DNA of 64,000 nt from Sistotremastrum niveocremeum HHB9708 (Eukaryota; Basidiomycota; Agaricomycetes; Sistotremastrales; Sistotremastraceae): NCBI GenBank assembly GCA_001630475.1, contig KV419416.1, forward strand, positions 258,477 to 322,476, in the 5' to 3' direction. A model generated the notes under the pieces. That model was not told the DNA's origin. It saw only the letters and a list, made by a program, of their open reading frames with translations, and did no database searches. Shown one piece after another: positions 35,808-48,150 of this stretch. The position numbers and the translations under genes are program-made. How positions within the stretch are numbered: position 1 is the stretch's first letter; every line of letters starts with the position of its first letter.

Positions 35808-36317
35808 GATTGCAATTTGGAAAGTTTGACTTGGATGTGAGAGAGAATCGGTCAATACGGAAAAGAATAAAGGAGGGGGTTTATAGCGCGTTCGACGGCT
35901 ATCAAGTGTCAAGACAAGGAACAAAAGGAACTGGAGGCGGCAGAGTCATTGGGTGAAGCCAAATATATACAAACAGACGCCTGCCTCCGAACTTCATTTG
36001 CTTCTTCAATGTGTTTTTTTGTCCTGAACTTTGAATCTGCCCAGATGACTCTGTTGATACATTGCTACCAAAGATCGCTCGAGCAATTTACTGGTTCGAA
36101 AAGGTGAGAAAGATCCAATCACCCCATAATTCTCGATGAAAAGACGAAGTGTATGGAACCTGTCTACGATGCAGTGCTACAATAATTTTACAGTAAGCTT
36201 GATGTCGAGTGACTCGTCCCTTGAGTCTCTACGCGGACGTCTTACTAGCAAGTTTCGACAGCGCTACTGCGACAGATGCTTTGACCACAGTGTATTTCGC
36301 TTTACTTAGTAATGTTT
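35808..36317 (-). promoter_or_regulatory. Upstream region of the zinc-binding-like gene, with TATA box
   Basis: TATAAA on the minus strand at 35880-35885, about 73-78 bases upstream of the start codon. The rest is the 3' flank of the DUF6535 gene; a T8 run near 36015. Confidence 0.55.
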
Positions 36318-39300
36318 TCACAGCGATGCCCTTGAATTCGATCCTGTAGAATGTTGGAGGGGTTCAACGGAAACAGCCTCTGAATGACCTTCCGTGCTTC
36401 CATCGTCCTTGGAAGTACTCTGAGAGTCTGAGGACTGGTCATCCGTATCATCCGAGTCAGACTCGGCCCCGGCTGCGACGGCACGTCGGTCATCGGCAAT
36501 GACTGGAGGGTTTTCAGGCAAGTCCTCCAACTGAATCGCATCAGAAGTGGGAGGACTCTTGGGCACATCTCCCATCTGGATCGTTGTATGTAAATCGGTG
36601 GATTCCACCGGAACCTTCCGAGCTGTGGAACCGAACCACTTGGAGATTCCACTGCGCAAATTGTGCCGAAGGTCCGCAGTCTTGGAGCGTGGAGAAGGCC
36701 TCAAGGAGTCGTCTACATTTGCAATAGTCAGAATAGGTCAGTTACATGGGTCGAGAAATTTCGCACCATCAGAAAGGATTTGTAGTTTCCTCAAAAACTG
36801 TATAGCTCTGATTCGTGTCTCAGCATTGGTCTTGGTCCAATAATCTGCAGCAAGATCGCCGCCAAGGCGGTATTCTTCGGCACAAAGGTTGAAGAATTTG
36901 CGCGCAGAATCATGGTCATGAAGGGTCTCGAAAGCTCCAAATCGTGAAATATAACGCATCAAAATATCGCTGTACTTTCTCCAAGTCTTACAGCGTGGAG
37001 TATGACGAGTGACACAGCCCAGGAATGGCGAAAAATCGTAGTCGTGTGGAATGTCGAAGTCGTTTTCATCCAGGTAGCAAAGGAGTTCTAGGGGCAACAA
37101 ATCGGCTCCAATGTAATGCGAATGCACCAGGTTTTCGGGACGAGAAATTATACCCCAGATGTCTTCGTTCTCCCAAGGCATGCTACTCATCCAATGCTCG
37201 AGGTCAGTCCAGCTCAAGACAGGATTACGGAGTAGAGACTTCAGAATCATTGAGAGATCATCTTGTGTAAGGTTTAATAGCGGCCCGTCTCGGAGTATGA
37301 GCAGGTTGCAACGATCACAGGCACCAACGAACTTTTTTGTTAAGGTTTCCAAAGAATTGGAGACCGAGTCCCAATCCTCAGAAAAGACAGAGAGGTCGGC
37401 AATCAGAGATCGAATTTCACTGCGGAGAAGTTTATGTCGTTCTATTGGCAGAGGTCATGAGAAGGTCAGAGTGCGAGTTGATGACTAGCGAGAACGTACC
37501 GGTAAAGAGACTGGCATGTGTTTTCAGATAAAACGAAGCACGCCGGCTGACTTCTTCAGAAGTCTCAGTCGAGTATGTGCACTCGTTGAAGAATGCCCGA
37601 GCTGGAGTAACGTCTGATAACTGGTCGAAGGCACCGCGATCAAGGTAGAACATGACTACTCGGCTGACCGTACCCCATGTTTTGGGATCGACCTCGTGAC
37701 GACGAGACAGAACGAAAAGTGCACGAGAAAGGTCACAACCAACTGGGAGCGTATAATTCTCGGCCCTCCCAACGCTCAGCGCATCGAGGGCGAGGAAGAT
37801 ATTGTAAGAGAACGAGAGGTGATATCCCGAGATAAACTTGAATAAACTTTTCAAAAGTCTATCCTCGCGCCCCCGTATAAGGAGCTTAGTAAAGTCTTGG
37901 GACCAAAATGGGGAACGAATCAAGGATCTGAGGATCGAATCCTGACGGTCGGAGATAATGGTGATAACATCCTTTTCCCGTCCGATTTGAATCAGACTGA
38001 GGCACTGAAAGAAGGCAGAGGCAATGACGTCCTCGCGATCTCCAATCTCCTGGTTTCGATCCAAGCAAGCTAGCGCACGACCCATGCAGTCATAATAGCC
38101 TTCTTGGGCCACTGCTTGGAGATCCCCATTATGTTCGCGCATGGAAGCAAATGCAACGAACGGTCGGAAGAATGAGTCATGTGATGGGCCACACAATTCA
38201 AGAGATCGTTGCCGGCACAATTTGACAATCTTGTTCTCCCCCCTCTCGTCTGCTTTGTAGTAAGCAAGGGATTCACCAAAAGAGATGATCTGTTGAGCGA
38301 GAGTCTCTTTCACTCGGATGGATGTATCCGTGGCGATAAATCGTGTATAGACCGCCTCGAAGAGTGGGTATTCGGAATCACCTGACCTGAACCACGGATG
38401 AAATCGGAACGAGGGCACTGCTTTCTCCAAGACCTCCGTCTCAGCTGTGTTCATCACCACCCCTGCAAACGTTTTCAGGATCTCCTTATCGAAGAGGTAA
38501 AGATCAAGCTGAGTACGACGAATGGTGGGGTCAAGGACCCGGTACTCCATCGGCATGCTGTCTTCCTTGGTGACTTCGAGCCAATCTCCAATATTTTGAA
38601 GTCTGCCCTTCTCTTTCACTTCGACGTGCATGACAAGCCTAATTGCGTTGCTGAGAGGAGTTTCAAAGGGGGAATTGTCCATCATCACAGCATGATATGT
38701 CGTCACCACAACTATCATGATGATTGACAGGACAAGGGCCGAGACAATGACTGCTGCAGCGACTAGCACCGGCCTAGGCTCTGTTTGAGCGTATGCGACG
38801 ACCCAGGCTTGCAAAAGGAACGCCATCATAAAAAGTAGGATGGAGAGGAGCAGCGTCGAGAAGAGCAACCCCATAAGTCGCAGCAGCCAGTTCTTGCCAA
38901 CCACTTTCCTGCGCTCGTGCTGGATGGTCATTTCGAAGTAATCGTCCGCTTTGATGCGTGCGATCAGACGAGCCCCCCATTGTGTACCCAGCACACACAA
39001 AGCTGAGTTGAAGATCTATATCACTCCATCAGACTTGGCCAGTTTCTCAAAGCTGTTCTTTCACTCACGCTCACTGCAAATGCTGAAATTTGGAAAAACG
39101 CAATCCACTGCTGTATAACCTCTTGACGATGTGGATCAATCAACCCGGCCGAAGACGTTGCGTCAGAATCACTGTCGGAATCTGTGCTGTCTGCGGACGG
39201 CGCTTGAAGCTCTTGGAGAACCGGAACAATGAAAGCAGTCACAATTGCAAGGAAGATGGCGTTCTGGAGGAGGAGTCTATCAGAGGCCTCACAACACGAC

Positions 39301-39706
39301 AAACACAATTCACTTACAAATACGAGAGACACGTTCATCAAGGATGTCCATTCACCCACTGCTTCCTTTGTCATGGCTGCTGCTTCTTTGTTCAGTCCTC
39401 CCCAAGTCTGTTGGTCTTCGAGACCTCGCAATTCGAATGGCTGATCATCTGAGATCGGTGAAGGTCACACATTAGATATATCAATCAGGCATGGTTAACG
39501 AGGTCCGACCAACTTTTCAAAGCGTCCGTTCGAAGTGTTTCCAATTTCTCCCCATGGTCTTTCAATTCTTTATTTTGATCTTCAATCAGATGCAACAATT
39601 TGTCGAATTTGTCAACCAAGGAGTTCAAAGTCGTCTCAAAGGCCCCCTTGACATCTGTTTCTGGTTCGGGGACAACGCCAGGCCGCTGATGACCTTGGTT
39701 AGCCAT
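36318..39706 (-). CDS. DUF6535-type multi-pass membrane protein, paralog 1
   Basis: Six exons, about 1030 residues. Exon 1 (start ATG 39706, MANQGHQRPGVVPEPE) has a coiled coil (FDKLLHLIEDQNKELKDHG). Exon 2 carries the family block TWGGLNKEAAAMTKEAVGEW and LMNVSLVF; exon 3 continues NAIFLAIVTAFIVPVLQEL, the first membrane segment. After a hydrophilic loop and a second hydrophobic stretch (WIAFFQISAFAVS), exon 4 gives ALCVLGTQWGARLIA, ERRKVVGKNW and two long hydrophobic helices (LLFSTLLLSILLFMMAFLL, AAAVIVSALVLSIIMIVVV). The remaining ~650 residues are soluble and helical, ending in an acidic Ser-rich tail absent from paralog 2. The family is known mainly from basidiomycetes and has no assigned function. 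An extra 5' exon at 39835-39911 (MSQHPGFLNCAAFE) is possible. Confidence 0.82.
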
Positions 39707-40832
39707 TGGTGTCGGCGACGCGATCCCAGGCAAAACAAGAGGGGGGAAGATTCTGGGGGGAATGGGACAACAAGAATGGGGGTGGCCAAGGGGTAGCAAG
39801 TCATATATCGGAAAGTCACAGACTTACATTTTCGACTGTGTAGCTCGAACGTGTGCGTCTGGACTTATCTCAAACGCCGCACAATTGAGAAACCCTGGAT
39901 GCTGAGACATTGTTGTCCGTCTCGTCCCTAGATATGTATCAAGTCATTCTTAGATCAGCTTATTTGGACACCACATTCCCATGCAAGCAGCACATGACAG
40001 TAAGATAATCCCTCGGTGGGTGACACTACTATGGTACCATTAAGGGCACGGGCCGCACGTCGATCTTCACCGGTTTGCAGAAGGCTGTCAAGTAAAAAAA
40101 CATTAGAGACGGAGGATACGGAGATCCTGGGTGAGCACTGAGAAATTATAGCTCAGACACCTGAGTTGAAACCAAGAAAAAATTCCATCTCGATATCGAC
40201 TCAACGAGCGATCAAGAAGGCAGCGCTTTTTCAAGTCCCTACACGGCGCGAATTTCCGCGAAAGCCATCGGTGGAATCGAGAGTCCGTGGCCGCCTGAAT
40301 CAGCCTTCTCGTGGCGTCAATCGAAGTATGGATGTTGATGCATAATGCATATATACACCCTACAAGTCATCATTGAGACATTTTGAGGGCGTGGATGAGA
40401 AAGTTTCTCAAAACCCACCCCTCGTGTTCAGGAGTAGTATTTTGGGCTCGACGAATTGTGAGAGCTGGACTGAATGCTACAGAAGATGGTCATGAAGCGC
40501 CGATACTTTCTTTTACGAATTACGCAGAGACAATATCAATGCATTGAGGCTTGCAGGAGCTTGCACTGGTGGGGACGCGCAAAGCCGCTAACGAATTTGT
40601 GACCATTACATAAGCTTTTCTCCCCTCGCGTCGTGGCAAATCCGCGCGACCTCGATCTATACACTTTTGACCCCTCCACACTAAATGTTAAATTTATCGA
40701 AAATTGGAGAGTCCTTGAGATCTCTTGTGTGACAATGGTGGAAAAATAAATGTCTATAAACCTCGGGGATGTGCCATTCTATAGGATCACAGCGCGGGAA
40801 CTGTATTAGATAAGCGACTTTTCGCCCTCAAA
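39707..40832. other. Spacer upstream of DUF6535 paralog 1
   Basis: A possible 5' exon lies at 39835-39911 on the minus strand (28 codons ending at a GTAAGT donor). Otherwise no gene. A TATA box for the next gene, pointing right, is at 40755-40760. Confidence 0.45.
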
Positions 40833-41210
40833 ATGGCTGCACGAGAACAGGGCAGGCACCACGAATTCCGGTGCGGTCAGCTCTCAGAACGGACAAATGA
40901 TGGGATTGAAACAATCTGTTCAGAATGCTTTTCCATTATCGGCCATAATTCACGCGTTACGTGCAAGAATTCGATGATCGAGGACCCATTTTACAAATCG
41001 GTTCTGAACATCCTTTTTGTAGACCGGAAAAACCCCGATTTAGTTCAAAATTTGGGCCAATATTGTGGGCGTTCGACCTGCGCAATGTCCGTGCCACAGA
41101 TTTTGCACTTTCCCGCCAAACGACGCGTCACGTCGGAGTTGAAATTTTGGCGCGTCGTTGCTGGTCCCCACATTCCGTCTTGCCCAGTATTATATCGACT
41201 AGCCATTTAG
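40833..41210 (+). CDS. Cysteine-containing orphan protein
   Basis: Uninterrupted 125-codon frame with a strong start context (CAAAATGG) and a TATA box (TATAAA, 40755-40760) about 75 bases upstream. The N-terminal half holds cysteines that could bind metal (FRCGQ, ICSECFSI, VTCKN: C...CxxC...C). I recognise no family. The sequence after GQYCGRSTCAMSVPQ is less convincing and an unseen intron could change the end. No signal peptide. It may be a lineage-specific small gene, or a chance frame with a fortuitous promoter. Confidence 0.35.
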   Translation: MAAREQGRHHEFRCGQLSERTNDGIETICSECFSIIGHNSRVTCKNSMIEDPFYKSVLNILFVDRKNPDLVQNLGQYCGRSTCAMSVPQILHFPAKRRVTSELKFWRVVAGPHIPSCPVLYRLAI

Positions 41211-41569
41211 TACTACCTCGAGCCCTGCGAGTGTCGACGCACAGGTGAATGACTCAGAGTCTTATGAAACCTACAAAAAATGTGCACTACCAATATAGTA
41301 ATATGCCACCCTAGACCTCAGGCCTCAGAGCCTCAGGCTTCCCGCTCAGGCTGCCAGACTGTCGACGTACCGAGGGCCTGCGCCCGCCCGGCCGATGAGC
41401 GATCGCGATCGCATTCTTTAAAGTATGATTTGCGCGAGATTCCTGGAATTCCTGGGGACAAGAGACAGCAAGCGCACTGGATCAGAGAATGCCAATAGTA
41501 CGATGATAACTGTGAGGACCTTGATATACTGCTCCCTCGAAATTTCAGGATATTCGTTAGAGGTTCGAT
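41211..41569. other. Spacer with CCTCAGG-rich repeat
   Basis: Short imperfect repeats of CCTCAG/CAGGC at about 41310-41360. No gene recognised. Confidence 0.35.
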
Positions 41570-42886
41570 TTATTTTGTTGATGAGGCTTTTTGGGCATAA
41601 AGGTCCAACCAGTCTCGGGAATTTGAAGGAAAAACATGTCTCCAAACTTGATCTCCAACGCGGGACACCGTACGATTATTGCTGACCGAAAAGTCTGACC
41701 GAATGAGGATACTCTGCAAGCTCGCTCCAGAGTATTTAGCGACCACCTCATCGATGAGTTTCACGCATGATGTCAGATCATCTTGGGAGCTGCCAGGATA
41801 ATAAACTCGTATCTCTGAAGCCTCAAGATGCTGAAGACGTTCGAGCTCCCCACATAACATTAGGGCCAAGTCTAAGCTCTGCGCTTATTATAAGATCAGC
41901 TCTTCAATGTCTCGACTGATGAATGCACTTGCCATCGAATATTTCAGTAAAAGCCATGAGATGCGAAACAGTCGCAGATTTGGCAAGTTCTTTGTTACAC
42001 ACTCAATGAAAGCAGCTGAACCACCTTTGTAAGGCGCCGTTTGAGACAAGTCGAGGATAGTGAGTTGTTCAGCGAAAATCCCCCATGTTTCCGGAATGCA
42101 TTCGGCAGTCCGGATCTCCAACGAGTGTATGGATCGTCCTGGCAAGCCTTGCATCATGATGCTCGAACTCGCTTCGAGTCTTGCAAGGCCAAGATGTTCG
42201 AGCTTCGGCAGAAAGGAGGGGTTTTTTAACAGCTCGCAAGAACGAGTTTCGACCGGCAACGTGTGGAGCGTGAGACGGCGTAATCCATTCTGGTCTTTGA
42301 GAAATTCGAGATCCTCGGCTTCGTACGGTAGGAGATAGACGAATGTGTGCAGGATATTCTTGGGAAGTGATTCCCTCAAGAGCTGGAATATTTCCGGATT
42401 CCGTACATGGTTGTACATGTCGTTCTCGCCATTCCGGTAGATGCACAAGACGCGAAGACTTGTCATTTGTGCAAATGGCACGTCGGAGTACGTGTTTCGA
42501 GAGGACCTCCCACGTCTAACGGCCTGCTCTCCGTAGCCTGTAATAGCCAGTTCTTGAACGTACTTGGCTGCCCCCGATTTCATCTTGTCTATGATCGCCC
42601 CTGCTTTCCAACCTCCGCTCCAGAACGTGAGGGAGCGGTAGAGAACGCGTTCTGCGTCGACTGAAAGCAACCGACAACAAGCCAAAGAACAGAGGTCTTT
42701 GTTACGAGAATACTCATCGCGATCGTCATAGGATGCGGCAAGAGTTTCCACTATGAGAGTGATGATTTCAGGATGAAGACGCTCCAGCAGACTCTGTCGA
42801 GTGCTTGAACCTTCCAACTGGGACTCATTGGAGCCTTTGGAGGAGACTCGGACTTGCTCAGTTTTCTTCTTCCGTTTTGGCGCCAT
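41570..42886 (-). CDS. F-box/leucine-rich protein of the local family, member 3 (GC-AG intron)
   Basis: Two exons, about 420 residues, start ATG 42886. Basic N-terminus (MAPKRKKKTEQVRVSSKG), then the F-box segment LLERLHPEIITLIVETLAAS and LACCRLLSVDAERVLYRSL. Leucine-rich segments: GAAKYVQELAITGYGEQ, MTSLRVLCIYRNGEN, NGLRRLTLHTLPVET, LPKLEHLGLARLEASS, EQLTILDLSQTAP. The first exon ends PNLRLFRISWLLLKYSM. The only way to join it in frame to the last exon (SLDLALMLCGELERLQ) is a 54-base intron at 41879-41932 with a GC donor (GCAAGT) and CGCAG acceptor. This falls at the same place as the GT-AG intron of its paralogs. Putative SCF adaptor, target unknown. Confidence 0.8.
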
Positions 42887-44578
42887 GGGCTAAAGCTTCT
42901 CAATTGCTATATCAGTGGAAGAACACGGAACCGAAGGTAAAAGGTTTACCCAAGAGGGAAGTTTTAAGTTGAACCTTCGGTGGATGCGTGGTCGATCGAT
43001 CGATCGGCTAATCGGAAGTGGAGTGCCAAGCTTACGTAAACACACCTTTTCTGAAAACTCGGTATATCAAGTATATTAGCAGTACCCTCGGCTTGAGCTT
43101 CTTGACGATGAGGAGGCGGGCCATTTTCGGGTTTGTTGATCTTCATTGTATCGGAGTCAAGGTGAAAGGGTTGGTCTCTTTTTTATCGATCTGGTCTGAA
43201 TATACTGATCAACATATATTTATATTGCTACAGGATTGCTTGTCGATATGATGTATACCATCAACGAGATTAAGCAAGTCTGACATCACAGCGCATATTA
43301 TCAGTACTAGTGGTCCATCAAACCGCATGAAAGTGTGCCACGCAAGCATCCCAGGCATATGGTCCTCTTTCCTCCTCGGCTCCGGTCAGGGGAATACGGA
43401 CAGTCGTTGAAACCATAGGTATACTAAGTATGCCCGGCAGCAGGACGGAGGCAGCCGCGAATCTTTGATTTGATCTCTTTGGGTCAGATCCCCGAGTTGC
43501 TTGGGCATAATAGTACGACCCCGCAGACGAAATTGCAGATGAAAGAAGCCTGAGCCCACGCGTATCGGGAAAATGGCAATCAAAGATGAGCGAGGAGTTC
43601 GGGGCGGCTCTATTAAGGTTGGCTCGGCTCTCGGCGCCCAAGGCCTCTAAAAGTCCAACCCAAAGTGCTTGGCCAGAGGAGACAAGTGTAGACAACTCGG
43701 TGCGTCATTGATATGAAATAGGATGTGGCATGTGACTGCTGTGGGATATTCTCAGCACTGTTCATGAAGGTACAGGGCGCCTGTCCGGAAGAATACGAAT
43801 GTGCCATGAGTATCTTGTAGGGGATTTGATCGAACTAAAGATTGAAATTTTCGAACACGATGACGTCATTCCAAGGCACCGAATAGCATTTTTCACTCGA
43901 CATTCCATGTTGGAGAGGGCATACGCGGAACGCTGCGTCATCGTCGATTGGAGGCGCGCGATCGAATTAAAGGAGAAAGTGGTAAGGAACAAGAAAGCGG
44001 CAGTTGAGGCGCTGAAGTCGTAGCACCCCCGCCACCGTCGGTCAGGACAACAAGTTCCGTCTTCGTGGCGTTGGCTTCAGGCACCGAGTTCAATGTCGGA
44101 GTCGTGGAATGAAGATGGTTGGGCGCAGTGTAATAGAGGCTTTCAGGCGTAAGCTCGATTAACCAGGTCCACATATTCGTATCCTGTTCTCGCCGCGCCA
44201 TGCTAGAGCTATGACATCCACAGTCAATGTAGAGGTGTTGGGTCGGTTTCTCACCAGAAAAACGCGTGGAATTATCCAATTATTTCCACGGAGACGTCGT
44301 GACGACACTTGGACATTTCGAGATGCATCCCCTCTGGCACTCGTCACATATGTTCATGGCTAATCCCGTTTTTCCGGCACTGAATCCATAAGAGGTGTCG
44401 AGACATGTTGACGCGTGAATATGCGCTCATTGGTCGGAACTAGCAGTTCTTGTTATGTAGGGAGAGGTGGAGTGCAGGAACAGGAACGGAAGCGTCGCGT
44501 CGGTCCTTGAAATTTACCAGTAGCTCTCCATCTCAAACATAACATTACTACAATCGCCGTCGCCATCTCCCACACATC
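42887..44578. other. Gene-poor 1.7 kb spacer
   Basis: Contains a short (GATC)n tract (GATCGATCGATCGATCGG near 42989) and a 74-codon plus-strand frame ending at 44023 (from MCHEYLVGDLIELKIEIF) that looks somewhat protein-like but has no recognisable partner exons. It may be a gene relic. No RNA gene seen. Confidence 0.4.
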
Positions 44579-46155
44579 ATGAAGACCACATTTGATAGTC
44601 TCCCGCACGAGCTCGTGTCAGAAATCCTGTCCGGTGACAAATTAGAAACAGTTTTAAACTTGTCCAGGGTATTTGAGGTTAGTTTCCCGTTTTGATCAAC
44701 GCTCATCAGCTCTCTAGGTCTCTCGACACTTTCGTACTCTGATTTTCAACTCCTCACAAGTCTGGATCAAAGCGACCGATGCATACCTTTTGCCTTTACC
44801 CATGGGCGAAACGGTAGAGACGATTGATCCCTCTAAACTCGCTGCGCTGGCTGCGCGCGCTATTTCACTGTCGCGGAAGTTATCTAGCCCGACCGCAGAT
44901 CCATTGCACTACTATCCCATAGACTACAAGAACGGTTCAAATCCTCAGGAAAACCTTGCTGCTCTTCCGCACCTGCATTTCCTCCCGGGAAATGAATGGT
45001 TAGTCATCCGCACTTCTGGCGGTATGACCCTGCAGAACGTACATGATGTTCGAAATTCCAAGCCGCAGCGTTCTTGGGATATAGGCTCAAAAGGGTATGC
45101 TCGGACATGTGTGTCCTCGAAAATGAGCATACCTAATCAAATCGTCTTGGTCGCTTCGATTGAAAGGGGAACGGTTCTCGATCACAAGAAGTGGGTTACT
45201 ACTTCTCAATACCCGTCGTGACGATGCTGATATCAACTCTCAGTTATATTGAAATTTTCCTACTACAGTTTGGCTCCGAGACCGATGAACCCATTATCGA
45301 ACGGAAGCTTTCATGTCAGCTAGAACTTCCCGGCTATTTGGTGAACATCGCAGTCCGGGAAGAACTGGTTGCTATTATGGGGAAACACCGACGTGTCATC
45401 ATTATCAACTGGAAAGAAGGTTATTACCAGAGAATCGCTCCCTTGGACATGATTTCACCACCTTCGGGTCTCGTAAGCTCTTCGTCGCACACCGGAAATA
45501 CACGTTAATTGTGACAATCACCCAGGGCCTTCAACCATTCGCCATCGCGTTTCATCCTATTCGTGCATCTCTTATTTTAGGAATCCAAAGCGGTATGACC
45601 GGGAGAAAACACACCCTTGAAATGGTGGATGTCCCGTCGGCTTGGGAGCCGTTGCCCCCCGATGCAGCGATCCTGTTTTCAAGCGCGACAGAGTGCGTTT
45701 CTCCTCCATACGAAGTCCTCTACGAATTCGAAGAACTACCCGAGTACGCGAACGTGCATCTCGAGAATGGCTCCCCAGTCATAGATCTAGTGACGAGGAA
45801 GCGTATCTCACAAGGCACGAAAGTCATCGATGAATCCCTTCTCCCCATCTATCACTACTCTCTGCCTTCCACCGAATCCCATCCCGTCGAGAGTGCTCGT
45901 CGACTGCAGGGAGTGTTCACTCAGTCATCTATGTTCAATGTTCCATTCAACCAGGAAATCTACCTGCCCTACGTCCAGGTCGCTGACTGCGGATTCCTTA
46001 AACCCAGCCAGGGACCACAGTGGGTCAACCTGCAGCTTAGCGTTTTGCCAGACGAACTCTTATCTAGATTCCGTAACCCCTTGGCATTCGACCCACTGAC
46101 CGGATCGCTTTACATCTTCATCTATGGTCCCGGCCTATGTCTCATTCAGTATTGA
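44579..46155 (+). CDS. F-box protein with propeller-like C-terminal part
   Basis: Four exons, about 460 residues. Exon 1 is a compact F-box start (MKTTFDSLPHELVSEILSGD, ETVLNLSRVFE). Exon 2 continues VSRHFRTLIFNSSQVW, completing the F-box pattern. The rest has regularly spaced beta-strand-like segments (NEWLVIRTSGGMTLQNVHDV, IPNQIVLVASIERGT, VNIAVREELVAIMGKHRRV, LQPFAIAFHPIRASLILGI, PLTGSLYIFIYGPGLCLI) like the kelch/WD-type propellers behind many basidiomycete F-boxes. Introns are joined at HKKW/FGSETDEP (75 bases) and PSGL/GLQPF (53 bases, GTAAGC donor), both phase 0. It lacks the two-exon plan of the LRR-type members and belongs to another F-box subfamily. Target unknown. Confidence 0.75.
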
Positions 46156-47553
46156 CGAGATTTTCACCTCGTCCGTTGCTTTGCGATAAGGTTCAGTGGG
46201 GTGTTGGGATATACGAATGCCAGGCGCGTGTAGCAATTACTGTACCGGAGTGTTTGTTATACATGTAAATTTTCCATGGACCGGTGATATGCGCACTTCC
46301 TATTTCATGTAGCACTCCATAGCATCCTTCAATCCCGTCAATATAGCCTAATGTTGCAGCCTGCAACGTGGTTTAAAGTGGCCGAGGCGAATAGCTCCAC
46401 CCGCCGAGTGCGCCACCAAATATCGAGAAATTTCGATACGGTCCCGAAGATATCAACAATCGCGGATCTCACGCGTCGACCAATCAGTGGATCGGGTGAG
46501 TAGTAGTCTGCTATAGAGCCCAGATAAGTGCGGGACGGAACGGTGGAGGAAATGCTATGTGAACACATAGCACGGCGGGGTAGTAGTAACAGCATAACAG
46601 GGCCCTTCGACAAATCCCTGAATAGAAGCGCCGTTGACAGACAGCCACATCGTCGTAAGTCTTGCCTGTCCAGATACAAGACACCTAATCAGTTTCGCAG
46701 GGCTACACATCACCCCAGAAATAGCTGTCGCAGATAGCACTCAGCCCTTTTTCGCCTTAGCCCGAGGCCATGGAAGTCATGTTGGCGGAGGCTTCGGGAA
46801 TAGCAAAGCGGTCGCTGCGAACCATTCTTATGCAGAGACGCGAGATCCTGTCCAGAAAACAGCGCCCGGATATTTAACGGGATATGGTTCTCAACAAATC
46901 AAGAGCATATTCGAAGGGGGGCTTGAACAAAGGAAAGGGTGAGTTGACAGTTATCAAAGTATGATAGGACCCCGCCGACAACAGGTTTTCCAGGTCGAGA
47001 AACATCTCAACATATAATGGATAGCCCGAGCCGGACCAGTCTTTCGAAATCTGATTTGAGATTAATGCGCTCGATGATGACCCTTCCGTCGCTCATTCTG
47101 CTGGATCATCAATATTCTGCGGACAAGAAAAGACCATAAATCACGTCCCGTTCATTTGGTCCGGCCTTGGAGGGAACCGCACGAATATTGGACAATGCTG
47201 GAGTCGAATATCCATCGGTATGACTCCATGGCCACTCCGGCTTCCACGGATATTCGACCTGCGATGCTGCTCTGGCGCTATATATCGGATCTCACCTTCC
47301 AAGGCGCTCAGTTTATTGACGAAGAGAGCGGATCAAGTTGCGATCGCAGCTGTGAAAACGGAACCGCGGACGTGGAGGAACAAGTGTGCTCGAGTGCGGC
47401 CAAGAGAAGGCGCCGGCCCGAATGACGAACTTGGGATATATGGCACGTCAGCGCTGAACGTGTCGCTGCATCCCAGAATATTTAAAACTGGGATAGACGA
47501 CAGATCATCCCAACAAAGCGTCCTGCAGCAGTATCATCGATCCAGTCATCCCA
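46156..47553. other. 1.4 kb spacer without supportable gene
   Basis: Several 60-113-codon frames on both strands, none with motifs or splice logic. The last part is the upstream region of the DUF1349 gene. Confidence 0.4.
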
Positions 47554-48150
47554 ATGCCTTCCCTCAGCCAGCTTTTGGGCACATCTCCCACCGGCATCAG
47601 CTTATCCGCACCTCCCGATACGGATCTCTGGAGAAAGCCACCCGCCCACGATGCACACAACATCGTCACTGCCCTCGAAACTATCCCATTCGATATGTTT
47701 CAGTCTGCGCGGGTCACAGTGACCGCGTCATGGACTCGGTTGTACGATCAGGGCGGATTGGTTCTCTATCTTCCTGCCTCAAACGCCGAGGACAAGGAAT
47801 ATTGGGTGAAGACAGGCATCGAATTTCACGATGAAATACCCAACCTCTCTACGGTCGCTGCTCGGGAAGCAGCCGACTGGAGTCTTTTGCCTTTGACAGA
47901 TGGAACGGCAACTATCGAGATTGCCAGAGAGCCAATTGATGCGAAGAAGGGTACCGGTTCGAGCTTGTGGGTTTATATGATTCAGGACGGGAAGAAGGTG
48001 GGAGTGAGGGAGATCACATGGGTCTTTGACAAGCCTCGTTCTTCTGAGTTGAGAATTGGAGTGTACGCCGCGCGTCCTACCGTTGCCGAGGGTGACGAAG
48101 AGGAGCTCAAAGTTTTCTTCACAAATTTCACGCTTGTTGGCAAGTCTTAG
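47554..48150 (+). CDS. DUF1349 (concanavalin-like) protein
   Basis: Single exon, 198 residues. Family features in order: an early DTDLWRKPPAHDAHNI, FQSARVTVTASWTRLYDQGG, LVLYLPASNAEDKEYWVKTG, IEFHDEIPNLSTVAAREAAD and WSLLPL, and a final strand-rich part ending ELKVFFTNFTLVGKS. These match the DUF1349 plan (ly-DQAGL-vyl...WiKtGiE...lStV...DWSl), a concanavalin-like beta-sandwich found in bacteria and fungi; yeast homologs were once called 'regulation of enolase'. No signal peptide, so probably cytosolic; a carbohydrate ligand is possible but not shown. It is intronless among intron-bearing neighbours. Confidence 0.85.
   Translation: MPSLSQLLGTSPTGISLSAPPDTDLWRKPPAHDAHNIVTALETIPFDMFQSARVTVTASWTRLYDQGGLVLYLPASNAEDKEYWVKTGIEFHDEIPNLSTVAAREAADWSLLPLTDGTATIEIAREPIDAKKGTGSSLWVYMIQDGKKVGVREITWVFDKPRSSELRIGVYAARPTVAEGDEEELKVFFTNFTLVGKS

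Noticed and set aside
42985-43005. (GATC)n tract
   Set aside because: Short simple repeat without context.
43799-44023. 74-codon plus-strand frame that looks protein-like (VGDLIELKIEIFEHDD)
   Set aside because: A thioesterase-like fold came to mind, but no upstream exon or family signature supports it.
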